Under the pieces are notes generated by a model that searched no databases, had not been told where the DNA came from, and saw only the letters and a list, made by a program, of their open reading frames with translations. From NCBI GenBank assembly GCA_003561715.1, contig PWVU01000040.1, forward strand, positions 1 through 7,413: 7,413 nucleotides of DNA, given 5' to 3'. Origin of the DNA: Candidatus Kaiserbacteria bacterium. Lineage in GTDB: Bacteria > Patescibacteriota > Minisyncoccia > Phycocordibacterales > UBA12088. Shown here piece by piece: positions 4,978 to 7,413 of the stretch; the stretch's first letter is position 1; every line of letters starts with the position of its first letter. Both the position numbers and the translations under genes were made by a program.

Positions 4978-5679
4978 TTACCTAACCACTATCTGCTGCA
5001 TACCTTCGATCCATCCCATAAGCCTGTGGAACTTTTCGGTGCTGTATACTTTAACTTGAATTGTACCATAAGGCAAACGGTTTTTTGGTCGTTTGCCGGA
5101 ACTTGCGCCACTCACAACGATCGAAGGTTTATCAAAGCAACTTTTAGGTACACCAAGCGTCTCAGACCACCATCGTACAGCGCTTCTTTGTTGTTGCCTG
5201 GTAAACACTCTGACGTGAATGTGGATTTCAGTAATAGCAACTCCGAGACAGGTACTGAGGAATGCAATGAATAATCGAATCATGCTTGGGTCCGCATTTG
5301 CGAAACTGATTTGATGGTGCGTTCGTTCAACTCCGCGCACTACAGTAGGCTTTTTATGTCCCTCCGCCCAATACAGTGAAGCACCTATAAGCCGAAGTTC
5401 GTCTTTCGAATATGACCGAATCTCATTTCGAGCTATAGTGCGAATAGAACCGGCGCGCTCACGTGCACGAGCAGTCTGAAGCTTATTTCGTTTTATCAAA
5501 CCATTCACCACACCCTGACGGACACGCGCCGCTAAACGTTTTTTAGCACTCGCCGACAAAGTTACCTGAGATAGCCAACTTGAGAGCGTTGATGTGGGAA
5601 CACCCAGTCGCTCATGTATCTCGGTATAACTATACCCCTTTTGTCTAAGCTGAATTGCTTGTGCCCGATTGGACTGCAT
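4978..5679 (-). CDS. Helix-turn-helix protein with a LAGLIDADG-like C-terminal domain
   Basis: A 233-residue protein counted from ATG 5679. Residues 8-37 form a resolvase- or transposase-type HTH (AIQLRQKGYSYTEIHERLGV, then PTSTLSSWL), followed by a very basic linker (about 45-85, many Arg and Lys). From about 94 to 228 there is a mixed alpha/beta domain: ELRLIGASLYWAEGHKK (94-110), ISFANADPSMIRLFIAFL (124-141), HIHVRVF, and PYGTIQVKVYSTEKFHRLMGW. The pattern of an IG-x-x-L-x-x-x-E helix followed by FxNxDxxMIxxFxxFL resembles LAGLIDADG folds, although the usual acidic GDG is AEG (E106) here, so nuclease activity is uncertain. It is more likely a DNA-binding regulator or a domesticated homing-type protein. 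A GTG at 5748, overlapping the upstream stop by 4 nt, would add 23 unconserved-looking residues. I prefer the ATG because a -10 box sits 6 nt before it and the HTH starts there. Confidence 0.75.
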   Translation of the reverse strand: MQSNRAQAIQLRQKGYSYTEIHERLGVPTSTLSSWLSQVTLSASAKKRLAARVRQGVVNGLIKRNKLQTARARERAGSIRTIARNEIRSYSKDELRLIGASLYWAEGHKKPTVVRGVERTHHQISFANADPSMIRLFIAFLSTCLGVAITEIHIHVRVFTRQQQRSAVRWWSETLGVPKSCFDKPSIVVSGASSGKRPKNRLPYGTIQVKVYSTEKFHRLMGWIEGMQQIVVR

Positions 5680-5685
5680 GCACAA

Positions 5686-5694
5686 ATAATAATA
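5686..5694 (-). promoter_or_regulatory. Probable -10 region of the HTH gene
   Basis: On the minus strand TATTATTAT contains TATTAT at 5691-5686, exactly 6 nt before ATG 5679. This is the same spacing as at the NUDIX and 107-residue genes and implies a leaderless message. It lies about 50 bp past the upstream gene's stop. No -35 is visible. Confidence 0.4.
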
Positions 5695-5744
5695 TGGTCT
5701 CGTAGGTTCATATATCCGAACGCATGAATATGCTAAATCGTGCT

Positions 5745-6068
5745 TCACTCCCTCCGCAGGAGATCACCAAAACGTGAGGTTGCATCTCCTACCGATGCTT
5801 GGAAGTTCTCTTGCACCTGGCGCATCTGTTCCAGGTTTTGTTGCACCTCAAAGTACAGTGCCTGCGCTTCTTCGACGTACGGCTGAAGATATAGATAGTA
5901 CACAACAACCGGGGCACCGACAAGGACAACCAACCACACGAACTTAAAAAACACACTCCAACGATGCGAGCGCCGCATCGCTTTGAGCATTTTGTTGTTC
6001 TCTTTGGTAAGCTCGATATTGATGCGCACTAAGTCATCAATATCTTCGTCGGTGTACATCTCGGACAT
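5745..6068 (-). CDS. Small single-pass membrane protein with flanking helices
   Basis: A 107-residue protein starting at ATG 6068. The N-terminus is acidic (MSEMYTDEDIDD), followed by a polar helix (VRINIELTKENNKMLKAMRR, about 14-33), one strong transmembrane segment (about 40-61, FFKFVWLVVLVGAPVVVYYL), and a helical tail rich in Gln and Glu (VEEAQALYFEVQQNLEQMRQ, 65-84) with coiled-coil character. The basic RRSHR just before the membrane segment suggests the N-terminus is cytoplasmic. I do not recognise a named family; small proteins of this shape occur in Patescibacteria. Its TGA overlaps a possible GTG start of the HTH gene, and the two may share a transcript. A -10 box 6 nt before the ATG suggests leaderless expression. 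Confidence 0.78.
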   Translation of the reverse strand: MSEMYTDEDIDDLVRINIELTKENNKMLKAMRRSHRWSVFFKFVWLVVLVGAPVVVYYLYLQPYVEEAQALYFEVQQNLEQMRQVQENFQASVGDATSRFGDLLRRE

Positions 6069-6074
6069 GGGTCT

Positions 6075-6080
6075 ATTGTA
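6075..6080 (-). promoter_or_regulatory. -10 box of the 107-residue gene
   Basis: TACAAT on the minus strand is followed by 6 nt (AGACCC) and then ATG 6068, placing the likely transcription start on the start codon. No Shine-Dalgarno fits in that space. Confidence 0.5.
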
Positions 6081-6153
6081 CCCTAAAGAGATTCGGTAAG
6101 GTATCGCTTCTCCCCAACATCAATATTCAGCGTATAGAAAGTTACATATAGAA

Positions 6154-6178
6154 AGTGAGCGCTGGTCAGGCGCTCATT
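6154..6178 (-). terminator. Probable terminator of the EamA-like gene
   Basis: TGAGCGC (6156-6162) and GCGCTCA (6170-6176) form a 7-bp GC-rich stem, extended by a G-U and an A-T pair, around a 7-nt loop. On the minus strand the stem is followed by CTTTCTAT, a weak T run. It lies about 40 bp past the stop codon of the transporter gene and before the promoter of the next gene. Confidence 0.55.
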
Positions 6179-6219
6179 GCTTAACGACCACTTAGAGCCA
6201 GCGAAACACTCTGGAAAAG

Positions 6220-6672
6220 CTACGTCTTGAAAGTAGCCAGCAGCACTGCTATTGGGAGCAAGACAAGCCCGGCCCAATTTAATGGCGTTAAAGTATGCCC
6301 CTCTGCCACTCCGAGATGAACAGACAAAGCTCCAATAAGCGGTGCTGCGCAGGCTGCAATCGCAAAGACATAGCCCGGGTTAGGGGCTCCAGCCAGCGCG
6401 AGCGGAATTGAAACGTTCAACAACGTTCCAACAATAATCCCAGCTAATGGCAGCAAGATTATCAGCTGAGGTGTTGCTCGAAAACTATTAAAGTCGAACA
6501 TGCCCTTGCTGTAAGCGGCGCTAAGGAGAACCGACAAACCGAAAATGGTCCCCGACATCCAAAAGGCCACGAAGGCCATCGGGTCCACTCCGTACCGGCC
6601 CTTCGTGTAAGCGATTGATAGACCGTAGAACACAGCGCAAAGCAGACCGAGACCTGCAAACAATAACCACAT
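6220..6672 (-). CDS. Half-size EamA/DMT-superfamily transporter-like protein
   Basis: A 150-residue hydrophobic protein with about five membrane segments: residues 1-22 (MWLLFAGLGLLCAVFYGLSI...), 32-54, 69-94, 97-120 and 130-148. The second half has the order typical of one EamA repeat: a Pro/Asn-Pro turn (APNPGYVFAIAACAAPLIGA), a short loop with VAEGHTLTPLNWAG, and a final hydrophobic helix. Full EamA permeases have two such repeats and about 300 residues, so this is a single-repeat form that would need to dimerise. The substrate cannot be told. It has a clear Shine-Dalgarno before ATG 6672, unlike its neighbours. GC content is about the window average (one 60-base line counted at 58%). A ProP- or SMR-type alternative is less likely from the motif order. 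Confidence 0.78.
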   Translation of the reverse strand: MWLLFAGLGLLCAVFYGLSIAYTKGRYGVDPMAFVAFWMSGTIFGLSVLLSAAYSKGMFDFNSFRATPQLIILLPLAGIIVGTLLNVSIPLALAGAPNPGYVFAIAACAAPLIGALSVHLGVAEGHTLTPLNWAGLVLLPIAVLLATFKT

Positions 6673-6678
6673 GGTCGA

Positions 6679-6687
6679 TTCCTTCCC
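6679..6687 (-). promoter_or_regulatory. Shine-Dalgarno of the EamA-like gene
   Basis: GGGAAGGAA on the minus strand places an AAGGA core 6-7 nt before ATG 6672. It is the only good ribosome binding site in the window and fixes this start. Confidence 0.7.
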
Positions 6688-6791
6688 AAAACGTGATTGA
6701 CGAACTATCAGAAACCATACTTGAAGCTAAGGTATATTACAAGTCAAAGCGTTTTGAGCATTTCAGGAAGTCTGCGAATGCACTGATGGAA

Positions 6792-7413
6792 TTACCAGTC
6801 ACTCAATTTTTGTTGAGTTGTATTTACCAATTCTGCAAGCGGACTAAAAAATAATGACAATAGTATGAGAAAGCACCCTAACGTGAACGTGTAGACGATA
6901 AACTTATCATATTTCCTAAATCGTATCTTTGTCATCAATGACTCGGTATTATTTTTGCTGATGCCAAGTTTTTTATCTACTTCTCGGAGGTTACGAATAT
7001 ATAAATCATGAAATTTTATTTCTCCACTGGACGTTGATATACCGTTTTCTAAATTCTCTCTGCTATTAGCGACAAAATTGAGTCCGACCGATGCATCAGT
7101 GATGTCCTTATTCTTTTTAGAAAGTTCTATATGCAAAATGACTTGTGAAATTGCGATGTTTACAATCAGAACACTAAAGCCAGATAGCAAGATGTGGGCA
7201 TTGACGACGATTGATTCGATTTGTAATAGAGTTAAAGAAAAAGGAGCGACAACACCAGAAACAATCCCAATGTTTCTGATTTGTTCGGTGTGGATGTTTA
7301 TGAGGTTATGTTCGGAAACGTCCAAAATATGATACCTCTGTTCAACAAACCCTTCCGTTAGTTCAAGCATACGTTGATTCAAGGCATCAAGTTCTTTGTT
7401 TAATTTTTCATTC
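6792..7413 (-). CDS. AT-rich membrane protein with coiled-coil segments, N-terminus beyond the window
   Basis: The frame is open from the right edge (NEKLNKELDALNQRMLELTE) to a TAA at 6794-6792, about 206 residues, so the true start lies outside. A TTG at 7382 and an ATG at 7370 are in frame but are not needed as starts. The visible part opens with a charged, coiled-coil-like helix, then two close membrane segments (IGIVSGVVAPFSLTLL and AHILLSGFSVLIVNIAISQV), a polar middle region of about 75 residues (rich in Asn, Glu, Ser, Lys), a basic patch (KIRFRKYDK) and a last membrane segment (FIVYTFTLGCFLILLSLFF). I do not recognise the family. Base composition differs from the rest: two 60-base lines are about 30% and 37% GC, against about 52% in valS. 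This points to recent acquisition or an island edge. Confidence 0.75.
   Translation of the reverse strand, partial: NEKLNKELDALNQRMLELTEGFVEQRYHILDVSEHNLINIHTEQIRNIGIVSGVVAPFSLTLLQIESIVVNAHILLSGFSVLIVNIAISQVILHIELSKKNKDITDASVGLNFVANSRENLENGISTSSGEIKFHDLYIRNLREVDKKLGISKNNTESLMTKIRFRKYDKFIVYTFTLGCFLILLSLFFSPLAELVNTTQQKLSDW

Noticed and set aside
4975..5274. Plus-strand open frame of 99 codons
   Set aside because: It is antisense to the well-supported HTH gene and has no features of its own.
5680..5748. GTG at 5748 as the start of the HTH gene
   Set aside because: The extra 23 residues show no recognisable feature and contain the likely -10 box of the ATG start; still possible through translational coupling.
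6083..6277. Minus-strand open frame of 64 codons
   Set aside because: It starts inside the transporter gene in another frame, runs through a terminator-like hairpin and has no start signal or recognisable features.
6801..6818. ACTCAA/TTGAGT hairpin as a terminator of the right-edge gene
   Set aside because: It lies inside the coding region before the stop codon, has only six AT-rich pairs and no T run after it on the minus strand.
6615..6854. Plus-strand open frame of 79 codons
   Set aside because: Its first part is antisense to the EamA-like gene and its end is antisense to the right-edge gene. It has no start signal, and the middle stretch (6690-6791) alone is too short to support a gene.

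Overview
The window looks like chromosomal DNA from a bacterium with compact, closely packed genes. My best guess is a Patescibacteria/CPR lineage of the Parcubacteria kind. This is inferred from a shortened valyl-tRNA synthetase, very short intergenic gaps, start codons placed directly behind -10 boxes with no Shine-Dalgarno, a tRNA without an encoded CCA, and several small membrane or HTH proteins of the sort common in those genomes. No rRNA or other taxonomic marker is present, so the assignment is tentative.

Layout. On the left, a membrane-protein gene (1-470, minus) runs off the edge and is divergent from valS (569-2788, plus). valS ends inside a 160-bp intergenic element of nested inverted TAGG-type repeats (2786-2945) that carries a terminator hairpin. 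Next come a PrsW-family intramembrane protease gene (2967-3668) and, 3 bp later, a small heat-shock protein gene (3672-4181). These form a plausible two-gene membrane and protein quality-control operon. A bidirectional terminator (4217-4242) closes it and separates it from a converging block in which every gene is on the minus strand.

Minus-strand block, in transcription order from the right edge: an AT-rich membrane/coiled-coil protein (6792-7413, cut by the edge); a half-size EamA/DMT-like transporter (6220-6672) with a clear Shine-Dalgarno; a 107-residue single-pass membrane protein (5745-6068); an HTH plus LAGLIDADG-like protein (4978-5679); tRNA-Phe(GAA) (4899-4971), which starts 6 bp after the HTH stop codon; and a NUDT15-like NUDIX hydrolase (4244-4676) broken by one extra G in an 8-G tract.

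Points of most interest: altered HIGH-region residues and a missing C-terminal arm in ValS; the valS stop codon lying inside the first unit of the repeat element; the NUDIX homopolymer frameshift; a 21-bp near-copy of the tRNA-Phe 3' end about 180 bp downstream, resembling an attachment-site or duplication scar; a hairpin whose arm copies the tRNA acceptor stem; and three minus-strand genes with the same 6-nt distance between a -10 box and the ATG, suggesting leaderless transcripts. I see no CRISPR array, insertion sequence or complete mobile element, and nothing I would call a new defence or biosynthetic system.
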